The notes below the pieces were generated by a model that was not told where the DNA came from, made no database searches, and worked only from the letters and a program-made list of their open reading frames with translations. DNA of 64,000 nt from Arabidopsis thaliana (Eukaryota > Streptophyta > Magnoliopsida > Brassicales > Brassicaceae): positions 125,001 through 189,000 of the forward strand of contig NC_003075.7 in NCBI RefSeq assembly GCF_000001735.4, given 5' to 3'. The position numbers were made by a program, and so were the translations under genes. Positions 1 to 10,235 of the stretch are shown in pieces. The first letter of the stretch is position 1. The number at the start of each line of letters is the position of its first letter.

Positions 1-300
1 CCCATCACCAGAGCCAGTAACACCAGAGGCTACAATACTTCCGAAATCATCAGATTTGGAGCTGAAAGCTCGTGCGTACGAAGAATGGCCTAAGTAATTG
101 AAAGGCTTAGCATCATTATGCAGGCGTATGTTCGATGAAAAGGAGATCATCGAAGGAGAAGCTTTTGGTCCATCAAGAAGGTTTCCGCAAGTAAAGGCCC
201 TGGCATGAGAGTTTAGGAGACCAGAACACGATTTTGCAGTGGCATGAGGTTTTATTGATCTTTGAATTGACTTGAGAAGCGATAACCTAACTCCGGCCAT
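1..300 (-). CDS. MSL1: Mechanosensitive ion channel, mitochondrial (MSL1), 5' end only
   Basis: The minus strand carries an open frame from the ATG at 300 to the window edge: 100 codons, no stop. It begins MAGVRLSLLKSIQRSIKP. The N-terminus is rich in Arg, Ser and Leu with almost no acidic residues at first, as expected for a mitochondrial presequence. I recognise it as the N-terminus of Arabidopsis MSL1, an MscS-like channel of the inner mitochondrial membrane thought to dissipate excess membrane potential. The pore domain lies beyond the window, so the family call rests on recognising the N-terminus. A 5'-UTR intron fits positions 305-476 (donor CCAG|GTAATA, acceptor TTTGTAG four bases before the ATG). 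Three TGGGCC/TGGGCT motifs lie upstream (659-696). Confidence 0.85.
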   Translation of the reverse strand, partial: MAGVRLSLLKSIQRSIKPHATAKSCSGLLNSHARAFTCGNLLDGPKASPSMISFSSNIRLHNDAKPFNYLGHSSYARAFSSKSDDFGSIVASGVTGSGDG

Positions 301-658
301 TGATCTACAAATCAAAATCAAAAATCAGGATTTAGAAGTCTTAATCACATTCTTAACCAATTGAAGAAGAACACAGTGTTCACTAATTAAGAGCTTGCTA
401 GAGTTTCGATAATGGCGGACCAGATCAAAAATTGAAGTCAATGGAATGTGAAGAGATCATAGAACTTGTATATTACCTGGAGAGACTTGAAGGTAGCTAG
501 ATTCTTAGCCAAAATTCTCGCTGAGAGATAAAGAAAGAATTCTAAATTTTGCTTGGCAAAGAGGGAAAGAAGATGAAGAAGAAGAAGAGACAGGTTTATT
601 TCGTCAACTCTGCTTCTTATTCGGTAACATCGACGTCGTTTTAGTCACCTTCAACTTC

Positions 659-696
659 TGGGCCTTTTGGGCCTAATGATTCAAATTTGTTGGGCT
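659..696. promoter_or_regulatory. Cluster of three site II motifs (TGGGCC/TGGGCT)
   Basis: TGGGCC occurs at 659-664 and 668-673, and TGGGCT at 691-696, about 360-400 bp upstream of the MSL1 ATG. Site II elements (TGGGCY, bound by TCP factors) are typical of plant nuclear genes encoding mitochondrial and ribosomal proteins, which suits MSL1. The motifs are seen; their use is inferred. Confidence 0.5.
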
Positions 697-700
697 TAAT

Positions 701-1493
701 GCAAGTTTGATTAATTTGGTGCAAAACCTTATTAAGAAACACACACACACAAAGTTGTGAATTTGTGAATTTACTTAACTACGTACATATATATAATCAT
801 TAATTAATCACGGTGTTTGTCAAATATATATGGTTACAAATTCAATATGTTTTGGACAAAATAATATGTGCCTAAATCTGCTTATAAATGACAAAATATA
901 TACAACCACTAAAAATAGAAGAGATATTTATCATGAATTGTACTCCAATAAAAAAGGTATTGACTTTAGACAAAGTATCATCCTAAGATGGAGTATTTTG
1001 CAAATACTTGGCTACAATAAAAAAAACTGATAGATTTGTGTGAAAAACGCTATTTTCAGTTATTAATTACTGTAATCATTAATGTTGAAATGTCGTTTTC
1101 CATCTTATGGTTTTATTCTTGTGGAGAATTAATGTTCCAAAAACAGCTTTGACTCTAATAAATTGGGAAATATAAAAAGGAGATTTCTTTCTAAATCCAA
1201 AATTTTTTTTAACTAAATAAGATTATTTTAGACATCATCAAAATATATCTTGTCTTAAATTTGAGTTAAGTTGTCTTAATTAAATTTCTCGGAGTAGTGT
1301 AATAATTTTCATATGTAAATTAACAATTGACAGCATCGAGACAAACCTTGCCTTTTTGGCATTAGATAATACAGATTATAATTGTAATTAAAAAAAAATA
1401 AACTTGGTTTCATTTCTTAATAAAAAGCCTTCAATCTCACCAACACCACCACTGTCACAACTCACAAAGCAAAAAAAAAACTAGTCTTCTTCT
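701..1493. other. Intergenic region, AT-rich
   Basis: No credible gene is seen between the MSL1 promoter and the fringe-like gene. It holds a short CA run near 739-750 and AT-rich sequence. The longest frame (830-1030) has no family resemblance and is probably chance. Confidence 0.6.
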
Positions 1494-3257
1494 ATGTCAA
1501 TCAGAGCCATGGGAGATCAAAAAACACTTTCTTACGACAAATCTAATAAACCCTTTTATTCTTCTTCTTCATCTCCATGTTCCTTCACAGCCATCGTCGT
1601 CTTCTTGATCTTCGTCTCATATCTCTTATACTCATTCAGTTTCATCTCTTTTCTAAACCCATATTCACCTTCTAAATCCCCCAATTCTCTCCTCGTACCC
1701 GTTATCCGTCTCGGGTCGGGTCAAACACCTGAGGAACAAACGGAGCTCAAACACATAGTCTTCGGAATCGCCGCGTCTTCAGATCTATGGAAGCATCGTA
1801 GAGAATACGTGAAAACATGGTGGAAACCTAACGGAGTCATGAACGGCGCCGTTTGGCTCGACAAACCCATCAACGACACCGTTTCTTCTTCATCAGCTTT
1901 GCCTCAGATCAGAATCTCTTCCGACACGTCGAGTTTCAAGTACCGTTACCGTAACGGTCACAGATCAGCGATCAGGATCACGAGAATCGTGTCCGAGACG
2001 GTGAGGATGTTAAACGGAACGGAAGCGGAGAGAAACGTGAGGTGGGTTGTGATGGGTGACGACGATACCGTGTTTTTCACGGAAAATCTTGTTAGGGTTT
2101 TGAGAAAGTACGATCATAAACAGTTTTATTACATCGGAGCTCCGTCCGAGAGTCATTTGCAGAATCTTCATCAGTTTTCTTATGGAATGGCGTACGGTGG
2201 AGGAGGGTTTGCTATAAGTTATCCATTAGCCAAGGTTTTGGAGAAGATGCAAGATCGGTGTATCGAGAGATACTCCGATTTGTACGGATCCGATGATCGG
2301 ATTCATGCTTGTATGGCTGAGCTTGGTGTTCCTCTCACTAAAGAAGTTGGATTCCATCAGGTTAGTTTTGTTATTACCGAGAAAAATCAGCCGGAAAAAC
2401 ACAAAGTAAATGTGAAATAGTAAAACTTAAAATCCGTGATTAGATTCATTTGTCATTGACTCTTGTTACTTCACTTACTGATTATTAATTTTATGGTATG
2501 GTTTATAACAGTTTGATGTATACGGGAATCTCTTAGGGCTATTATCTGTCCATCCACAAGCACCAATAGTATCAATCCATCACCTAGACGTAGTGGATCC
2601 TATATTCCCAAAAACAAACCGAGTCAACGCATTAAAGAAGCTAATGATCCCAGCGAAACTCGATTCAGCGAGTCTTGTCCAACAATCGGTATGCTATGAT
2701 AAGAGTCATCAGTGGACAATGTCAATCTCGTGGGGATACACAGTTCAAATCACGCGTACGTATATGCCAGCAAGGATGATGGAAGTGCCTACTCGCACTT
2801 TTAATGATTGGCACTTACGTAGCGATTTCACTAATCTTGCATTCAACACACGTCCGGTAACATGGACGGATTGTCAGCGTCCTCGTGTGTTTTATTTCTC
2901 TCATGCGTTTAGTAACTCTTCTTCTTCTGATACAACGACGATTAGCCAATACTTGAGGCACGACGAATGGTATCCTAAATGTGAATGGGGAATCGCGGAT
3001 CCTTCCGAGATCAATCAGATATTTGTCTACAAAAAGCCTACTCCGGATAGGTGGAGCAAGGTACATAATTTTTGCTGTTAATTTACTATTCAGAACTCTT
3101 TAGTCTTCTATTATTGTTCACGAGAAATTGTCAAATGTTTTTGTAGGCTCCACGGAGAGATTGTTGTAAATTAGTGCCAACAACGACCAAGGGGACAATG
3201 GTGATCAATGTGGCAGCTTGTGCAAATGACGAAATTGTTGCTTATTCTGATAAATAG
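1494..3257 (+). CDS. Fringe-like/DUF604 glycosyltransferase (GT31-like), AT4G00300 type
   Basis: Three exons (1494-2360, 2512-3060, 3147-3257) join in frame to a 508-residue protein. All introns are GT-AG and phase 0. A single hydrophobic segment at residues 31-54 after a short polar N-terminus indicates a type II Golgi membrane protein. The family's metal/nucleotide-sugar motif appears as VVMGDDDTVFF (Asp189-191), followed by a glycine-rich YGGGGFAIS block (about 234-242) and GSDDRI (265-270), the usual DUF604/fringe order. The likely role is transfer of a hexose in the secretory pathway; donor and acceptor are not known from the sequence. A downstream in-frame ATG (codon 6) is an alternative start; the first ATG was chosen. 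The malectin gene follows 430 bp downstream on the same strand. Confidence 0.85.
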
Positions 3258-3689
3258 TTTGCTTCTTGTTAACTTCACAAAGAGGACTTGCTTTTTGAAA
3301 AGAAAATCTTAATGGGCCGAACATTTGTTTATTTAATGTAGTGACATTTATATAGTTAGGGAATAACATACAAAGGCGGATAATCTAACACGAAGAGTTC
3401 GTACCTACCCGCATCCTATCACGTGTATCAACAATTTTTCTCAGCATTGGCTTATTTGAGTCAAAATGTAGCATAGATGTCGAAGAAAAAGAAAAAAAAG
3501 GTTTGGGCCTTAAAGACAAGTTTGAATGTATGGGCTTCGGCCCATTAAGACAAGAAAAAGACAATTAAGACGGAACAGCTGTAATGACGCGTTGACTTGG
3601 TCTCTCTCTCAACATGTCAATTTTCATTACATTTTCTTGTCTGATCAAATTCGACGACTGCAAAAATTTGTGCTAATCTTTCCACGACA
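3258..3689. other. Short intergenic region / promoter of the malectin-like gene
   Basis: Contains TGGGCC and the palindrome-like GGGCTTCGGCCC around 3507-3545, site II-type motifs just before the next start codon. No gene is seen. Confidence 0.4.
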
Positions 3690-5126
3690 ATGGCGATCCT
3701 CTACACAAGAATCGTATTCCTTCTCTTCGTCTTCCTTGTATCTTCTTCTGCATTTGCCTCTTTCTCTCCTGTCGACGAGTACCTCGTCAACTGCGGCTCC
3801 GACGTTGACTCCACCGTCGATAACCGCCGCTTCGTCGGCGACGCATCGTCATCAAACGTCCAATTCTTCTCCTCTGAAGGATCAATCGCTCTCAAAGGAG
3901 AAAATCTACCTCAGAACGTTCCCCAAATCTACAGAACCGCTAGGATATTCGCACAACAAGCGAAATACAAGTTCAATGTCAACGAGAAAGGGACTCATAT
4001 GGTACGTCTCCATTTCAATCGTCTCTATTCCTCTAGAATCGATCTCAATGACGCTCTATTTCACGTTACCGTTAACGGTCACGTCGTCCTAAGGAATTTT
4101 AGCGGCGACTCGTCATCTGATTTTGAATCTAGGGTTAGAGAATTCTTGATTTGGGTTGATGTTGGAGAGGTTGTTATTAGGTTTGTTCCTAGTAAAGATT
4201 CGAACTTTGCATTCGTTAATGCTATTGAAGTTATCTCTGCGCCTAAGGATTTGATTGGTGACGTTGCAACCTCTGTATCTCATGATGGGACTGAGAAATT
4301 CAATGGTTTAGCTAAACAAGCAATGGAGGTTGTGTATAGAGTCAATGTTGGTGGTAGAAAAGTTACTCCTTTTAATGACACATTGTGGAGGACTTGGGTT
4401 ACTGATGAAGGATTCTTGAAAACCGGTGATGGGTCGTCTGAGAAAAGTTACTTCACCGGGAGGATTAAGTATAGGCGTGGAGGGGCGAGTCGTGAAGTTG
4501 GTCCTGATAATGTTTACAACACTGCTCGTGTTGGTAAAAGAAGCAATGGATTGGTTGATATGAGTTGGGGTTTCAAGGTGAATGTGGGTTACAAGTATCT
4601 CATCCGGATGCATTTCTGTGACATAGCTAGCAAATCTCTCGGCAGGCTTTATTTCAATGTCTACATTAACGGGAACTTGGCGTATGAAGATTTCGATATC
4701 TCATACGCTGCGGATAATGTCCTTGCTTCTCCGTATTACATTGATTTCGTGGTGGATGCTACTGCTGATGACAACAACCCTTCAGGATCGTCGATAACCG
4801 TTAGTGTTGGACCATCAAACAAGACTAGTGTTGATGGAAATGGAGTGGATGCGATATTGAACGGTGTTGAGATCATGAAGATGAATAACTCGATGGGTAG
4901 TCTTGATGGGTATGTTTCAACAGAGATGATTCTGAGTACTTGCCCAAATAGGAGAAACCTGAGCATATTTATCGCAATGTTGGCGTTTATGTGTATATTT
5001 ATGAGCTTCTACATTGTGACTCAAAGAAAGAGAGTTAAGGATCAGTATGGCTGGACAAAGCTGTCCATGGACGTGCTTGAAGATAATTCCAAGTCAGGGA
5101 ATCAATTTACAGCAAGAAAGGCTTGA
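3690..5126 (+). CDS. Malectin-like receptor ectodomain with TM helix but no kinase (CrRLK1L-related)
   Basis: Single-exon gene of 478 residues. Residues 1-23 form a signal peptide (hydrophobic, then ASFSPVDEYLVNCGS at the expected mature start). Two malectin-like blocks follow (about 25-200 and 210-400), with hallmarks VDEYLVNCGS and YIDFVVDA and several N-glycosylation sites. A membrane helix lies near residues 423-443 (IFIAMLAFMCIFMSFYIV), followed by a 35-residue basic tail starting TQRKRVKDQYGW. This matches the extracellular half of CrRLK1L kinases (THESEUS/FERONIA family), which are also typically intronless, but the frame stops where the juxtamembrane/kinase part would begin. No kinase motifs appear in the following kilobase. 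It could be a decoy or co-receptor, or a truncated paralogue on its way to becoming a pseudogene; the open frame argues for the former. Confidence 0.8.
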   Translation: MAILYTRIVFLLFVFLVSSSAFASFSPVDEYLVNCGSDVDSTVDNRRFVGDASSSNVQFFSSEGSIALKGENLPQNVPQIYRTARIFAQQAKYKFNVNEKGTHMVRLHFNRLYSSRIDLNDALFHVTVNGHVVLRNFSGDSSSDFESRVREFLIWVDVGEVVIRFVPSKDSNFAFVNAIEVISAPKDLIGDVATSVSHDGTEKFNGLAKQAMEVVYRVNVGGRKVTPFNDTLWRTWVTDEGFLKTGDGSSEKSYFTGRIKYRRGGASREVGPDNVYNTARVGKRSNGLVDMSWGFKVNVGYKYLIRMHFCDIASKSLGRLYFNVYINGNLAYEDFDISYAADNVLASPYYIDFVVDATADDNNPSGSSITVSVGPSNKTSVDGNGVDAILNGVEIMKMNNSMGSLDGYVSTEMILSTCPNRRNLSIFIAMLAFMCIFMSFYIVTQRKRVKDQYGWTKLSMDVLEDNSKSGNQFTARKA

Positions 5127-6549
5127 AGATGCTTTTGTTTGTTGAATATACGTATTAACAGTGGACTTCCTTCTTGAGTATTTACTACTTTTGATGATAC
5201 AATGGAATTTTCATAAGGGTGTCAATGTGTTGTTTATATATATATGTGTATCTATCTGGCGTATTTTTATTCAATGACAAATGGAGAGACTCAATATGTA
5301 ATTTTCGGAGTGAAATGTTTTCTTCATGTTCATTGTTCATGTTATTATTGATGTCTCTTTGTTTGATATTTTATAACTTTATAAAAAAAGTAATGAATAC
5401 TTGATCAAACAAATCTATACAAGGTCAAAAGTCGCGGTGATGTCATGTCCTGTCCTGATGATGAGCAAAGCCAGAATGGTACGGTAACCGTACCGCATGA
5501 TCCTCACCTCCGAATCTATCAACAAGTCATTACATCATAAATCTAATATATGGAGGCCATTAGATTTTCTTTTCTTTTTCACCAAAACATGAAATCAGAA
5601 ACTAGATACAGTTTATATATTCTCAAATAAGCAATAAGTGGAGCATTGGATTACGAAATTCTGAAATGAATGATTTGTTATCGATCTCCATTATGTTCTT
5701 GAGTCTTGATATATATATATATATATATATATTTTACTTTTTTTTTTTCTGTAGTCTTGACTCCATTGCTTTAATTGGTTAAATAATAAAATGTTTGCGT
5801 ACACACTATACACTATATGACTATACACAACCAAACAAAGGTAATACGTATACGACCATTTCATGCAAGAAAAAGCCTTGGTTTCATATTCATAAATCAT
5901 AATACAATATAATTAATTAATTGGACCTTTTATTTTTATACTTTATTCAAAGTTAGTCTAATACTTTTACGCCACATATATTCTAAATCTTGAGTAATTA
6001 AAATGAATGAATATAGCAATGATCTACATGTGATTTAGCTATCTCTATATTAAATTGAATATAATGTGAATTTTTTTTTTGTCTATTGGTAGCCTAATCT
6101 GGAATATAAGATTTCCAAATAAAATCTCAGAAAATAAAGCTCTATAAATTTACAAGTCAATTAGCTATCTCTATTTTAATAATTGAATATCATATGCTTT
6201 TGCTTCAAAGGCATGTTTTTCAACAATGTGAACATCTCTTTTCACCTTTTCTTTATTTCATTGTCCTTGTCCGTCACCAACCAATCATACACTTTTTTCC
6301 CATTGACATGTTCTTCTATGATTGGTTTCTTTCCATCACAGTCAGTATCTTTATCTCTTTGACGTACGTTTCAATCTTCTTCTCTAAATCCCGCCCTCGC
6401 GTTCCACGCTAACACCTAATTCTAATATATACAAATCATATAAATAGCCATTTTTATATCCTCTCGTAACTTTTCCTTCTTTCTTTCTCCAAATTTGATC
6501 GTAAAAAAGATTCCTATCTTCTTCACCATTCTTTTCTTGAAAAAGAATC
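5127..6549. other. Intergenic, AT-rich, with an (AT)n tract
   Basis: An (AT)12 run lies at 5709-5732. A small palindrome (GGTACGGT-A-ACCGTACC) lies at about 5478-5494. No coding sequence is supported. The last 130 bp are the promoter of the RING-H2 gene. Confidence 0.6.
6439..6447 (+). promoter_or_regulatory. TATA box of the RING-H2 gene
   Basis: TATAAATAG lies about 105 bp upstream of the ATG at 6550. A pyrimidine-rich leader follows, as usual for an Arabidopsis core promoter. Confidence 0.55.
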
Positions 6550-6930
6550 ATGGGCTTATCTTATAGCGGCGCCGGAGTTATTATCGCCGGAGTTATCTTG
6601 AATGATTTTATCAAATCAGTTCGTTCTTTTCTTGATATTCGTCGTTTGTTTGGTTCGGCATCTTCAGGGAGCACTATCATCGACAAGATTCCGATGGACG
6701 ATATGCTTCCGGCAACAAAGTTCGAGGATATATCATCAAGGGTTAATCCGCCGGAGAGCTGCCGGATATGCCAAGATGAGTTCGACGGCGGTGACGAAGT
6801 CCGGTGTTTGAGGAATTGCGTACATGTTTATCACAAGACGTGTATTGACCGTTGGATCCAAGACGATAAGATGACGTGTCCTTTGTGTAGGACCCCGATC
6901 GTTCCTGATTTCTATTTTTTTCGTTTGTAA
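6550..6930 (+). CDS. Small RING-H2 finger protein (AT4G00305 type)
   Basis: Single-exon gene of 126 residues. The C-terminal half is a complete RING-H2 finger: Cys71, Cys74, Cys90, His92, His95, Cys98, Cys110 and Cys113, with the conserved RWI between ligands 6 and 7. All eight zinc ligands are present, so E3 ubiquitin ligase activity is plausible. The N-terminus is glycine/isoleucine-rich (AGVIIAGVILNDFI, about residues 8-21) and could form a short membrane anchor, as in the RHA2/XERICO-like class of small RING-H2 proteins. A TATA box sits 105 bp upstream. The first ATG follows a clean leader, so the start is secure. The substrate is unknown. Confidence 0.88.
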   Translation: MGLSYSGAGVIIAGVILNDFIKSVRSFLDIRRLFGSASSGSTIIDKIPMDDMLPATKFEDISSRVNPPESCRICQDEFDGGDEVRCLRNCVHVYHKTCIDRWIQDDKMTCPLCRTPIVPDFYFFRL

Positions 6931-7079
6931 ATTAGAAAAGCTAAATGTTTCATTAATCAGATTTTTTTTCAGCAAATAGATATCAATCGTTCACTAATAA
7001 AAACTAATTTTTTGTCTAGTTTATTTATTTAGTTACTTCCCATAATTCATTTCCGTTTAAAAATTATGGTTATCATAGT

Positions 7080-7450
7080 CCTGGACGTTCGGTTATCCAT
7101 TCGATTTCGGTTATATTCATTCAGTTATCGGTTTGTTGTTCTAAAGGTATTCATTCAGTTTGGTTTCGATTCTTTCGGTTTTCAGATATTTTTTTGATTA
7201 TTTTCAAGTATTTTTATTATTTTATATATATTCTCAAGTATTTTTAATTATTTACTTTAGAAATAACTAATACTTTTAAAATTTTGATTGATGTTTCGGA
7301 TATTTTCGGTTTGTATCAATTCGGTTTCGGTTATTTCAGTTATAGAATTTAGTATGCATTCGATTAGTTTCCAATTTTCGGTTCGGTACGGTTCATTATT
7401 TTTGCTTCGATTTCAGTTTGATATATTCGGTTCAGAATATTTGTTCAGAC
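7080..7450 (+). repeat. Dispersed GGTTCGGTT-word repeat, copy A
   Basis: About 370 bp built from degenerate CGGTTATCCATTCG and TTTCGGTT words around a core of TTTTCAAGTATTTTTA and TAGAAATAACTAATAC. The same order of blocks recurs at 19780-20235 (+) and, inverted, at about 62790-63250. The boundaries are visual estimates, and no coding capacity is seen. Confidence 0.65.
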
Positions 7451-7720
7451 TTAGTTGATAATTGAGAACTCTTTCTCGAAACGTTTAAATATTAAAAGAT
7501 CACAAAATGGGATAAACAACTACAAGAAAATTTTGCCTTAATCGACGTCACATGTAAACAAAAGAACTAAATCGGATTCAATGTTGGGCCTTTCTTGAAG
7601 CCCACATGCTATTTGGGTCAAAAGCGCCAAGACCCAAGACATATCTCTTAAAATCTTTGAACTTTTTGAGTTTTGATCACATAAGAATTTACGATAAGAT
7701 TTACTCACCACGAGAACACA

Positions 7721-8250
7721 CACGTGGCAGTTTCACTGATTAAATAACACATTTGGTGTATTCACTAATATCAAATAAATGACGTCATTTCACGCTTCTA
7801 ATTTATTTCCTAATGTACATTTAGTGATAAAACCCTACATACGTGTTAGAGATACGGCCCCGTGCACCTACTCAAAATAGTAAAGTCAAAGAACGACCGT
7901 CAGATTCTATGTCTCCCTCCTCAGCTTATAATCAAATCGTGGCCGTTGATTCTCTTTTGACTCAGAACGAGCATTAACGGTGACCTTTTTATCCGACTTC
8001 ACCACCATCGTTGCCGCCGCATTCGATCGATCACTAATCACAATTCTCCAGCTCAAGTGGGACATTCGTGTTCGCCACTCTCTCGCCTGTCACGCGTGTC
8101 TCTCACGCTCCACATTTTTTTTAATCCCCTTAATCACACGATCTTAAGGTGTCTGATTTCACTAAAAACATCGGAGGCAAAAAATGAAAAATCCCATGTG
8201 CATGCTCAGTCAAACTCACCCCTCACGTGACACATTGCCTCTATCACGTG
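7721..8250. promoter_or_regulatory. Cluster of G-boxes and a TGACGTCA site upstream of EDA8
   Basis: CACGTG lies at 7721-7726, 8224-8229 and 8245-8250 (the last within the longer palindrome ATCACGTGAT). The perfect palindrome TGACGTCA lies at 7780-7787. These are bZIP/bHLH core sites (ABRE/G-box and C-box). The next gene starts at 8857 (+). Whether they act on it, or on an unannotated antisense transcript, is not visible. Confidence 0.45.
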
Positions 8251-8765
8251 ATAGACGAGTACCATTTCTAGATACAACTAAGATTCATATAGATCCTTTA
8301 GGATTTATTTTTTTACAGTGTTGTATGTTTAAATTGAACACATTTATGCCGTTGACAAAATTTAAAAGTAAATATGAGGTTGACTTTTGATTTATAACAG
8401 ATTCGTAGTATAGAATATTTACAATTGATTGACCAACAAAAATGAGCAAAGATGTTACCGTGGGTCGATTCTTTACCTGGGAACTTAAATTTGGTAAAAA
8501 TTAGCGGCAGCTTTTCTTTTTTAATTATGCCTACTACTACATCAGAGGGGTATTATAGGGAACTAGAGTAAAACCTAAGGACATTTCCGACCAATGAAAA
8601 AAACATGGAAAATATAAGAAGGGCTGAGAAAAGCAAACAAAAAAAAAGTTTTAATAAACCAGAGAAAAAAAAGAACCCTCCTATCGAGTTCTGTGAGATC
8701 TGCTTCAAAAGAAAAAAAAACTGGTGGAGAAGAAGAGGTGAATCGAGTTATAAGCTTACGTGGTG

Positions 8766-8771
8766 ATGTAA
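8766..8771 (+). promoter_or_regulatory. Minimal uORF (ATG-stop) in the EDA8 leader
   Basis: ATGTAA, a start codon directly followed by a stop, lies 85 nt upstream of the main ATG (8857). It lies in the leader if transcription starts near 8610-8700, which looks likely. AUG-stop elements stall ribosomes in other plant leaders (boron-responsive NIP5;1). Its function here is inferred. Confidence 0.4.
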
Positions 8772-8856
8772 AATATTTATATATTGAGCATTTTATACAT
8801 CTTCTTCTTACTTGTGTTTGGTTTCTTTTGGGCCAAAGTATTGTTTTGGGTAAAAA

Positions 8857-10235
8857 ATGAGGATTCGGAAGAACACGAAACTGTCATCGGTTCTTTTATC
8901 GACAGCAGGTTGCGGCGGAGAGAGACCGGACACGTATGTGTGTCACTTAAACCAGTCTCCATGGGATGTGATTCCTGTTTCTTCCTCCGGCGATTGCGAG
9001 TTAACTAACCTAGTCGACTCGTCGTGGTTCCTCCCTTTATCGTCTTCGTCTTCTTCTTCTTCTCCGCCTCTCATTCACAAGGTAATTCAATTCATTTCAT
9101 TATGTGATTACATTTCGATTTCGCTTCCATGATTATTGCCCAGCATTATCCTCCGCCTCTTATTAGGGTTTGCTTCTTTATTTTTTTTTGGTTGGTGCTC
9201 GGGGGAGCTTTAAAGAACCCTAAAATTATGGATTTTGAGATCCTGGGTCGTTTAATCTATCGATTAGGGTTAATGGGTCGTCATTATTTTGCTCTGTTGA
9301 TTCCCATTTCGTTCTCTATCTCCGATTATTCTTTCTTGTTATCACAAAGCTTCTTTGTTAACTCAGTTCATTGGAGAAGAAGATAGCTTCAATGGGAATG
9401 TGAGTTTGGGAGATTGTAATGACACTGCTCAAAGGTAATTATCCATTTGGTTCTTCACTCCACTTTCGACTATTGTCTGCTTCCTTCGTTAGTTTCGGTG
9501 TTTTTTTCTAGGGTTTTACTCGTATTTTTGATAATCGGGTAATTTAATTTCGCCCGAATCCAAATGCCGGGCGACCCGGTTATAATTTTTCAATTATCTT
9601 ATTTTCGATTATCGTCTAGGTTTAATAGCTCCGTGAGTAGTAATCAAAGTCTAGTCTCCGTAGAGAAGCTTAATCTCAATGCGGCGGAGGAGGATAAGTA
9701 CGCTATATCGCCGGAAGTTGAAGACCCAATGGATCAGAGCGATGACTATGACAAGAAATCCGAAGCTCTTGAGCCTAATTCGCCGGTCAAAACTTCCGGT
9801 GATGATGAAAAAGTGGTTGTAACAATTCCGACGGCGCCTAAACGTGGACGGCCACGTGGTTCGGGAAAGAAAGTTTCCGCTCCGGCATTGAAGAATCCGT
9901 ACGAGTTTTACTATTACTCTGGTTTCGGGCCACGGTGGGGGAGAAAAAGAGGCGGCTCCGACGACGAGAAGATGGTTATAAACGATAGTAAAAAGAGTAG
10001 AAGTAGCGCTAGTAGCAGTAGTGACGAAGACGGTCATAAAACGGCGGCGTTTGGAGGTGGGAGTGTGAGTTTCGACGAGTTTGATTTTGTGGATGAGGAT
10101 TATGACGTAATGGAACAAGATCAAGGAAGTGATCATGGGAGGAAGAAAAAGAATGAGAAGATGATAATGATGAAGAAGACGATGAAGAAAGGAAGGAAGC
10201 CCGTAAAGGAAAGGTCTTTGAAATCCCTCATGTGA
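8857..10235 (+). CDS. EDA8: EDA8/MEE46-type protein with AT-hook-like motif
   Basis: Three exons (8857-9081, 9367-9434, 9620-10235) give 302 residues; both introns are GT-AG and all junctions keep frame. I recognise the locus as AT4G00310, EDA8/MEE46, known from embryo-sac and embryo-arrest mutants; no biochemical role is established. The protein is hydrophilic with no convincing membrane segment. It has a Ser run near residues 62-70, an acidic stretch (about 120-160), the AT-hook-like core KRGRPRGSGKK (172-182), the aromatic patch YEFYYYSGFGPRWGRKR (about 192-208), an acidic block (about 246-265) and a very basic C-terminus (271-300). This suggests a nuclear DNA- or chromatin-binding protein rather than the 'membrane lipoprotein' label I recall for it. 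An ATG-stop uORF precedes it. Confidence 0.8.

Noticed and set aside
5478-5494. Short palindrome GGTACGGT-A-ACCGTACC as an operator-like site
   Set aside because: Only 8-bp arms, no linked gene start, and no known plant factor with this site.
9651-10136. 161-codon antisense frame opposite EDA8 exon 3
   Set aside because: Shadow of the coding exon; composition is the mirror of Ser/Asp/Lys codons, with no domain.
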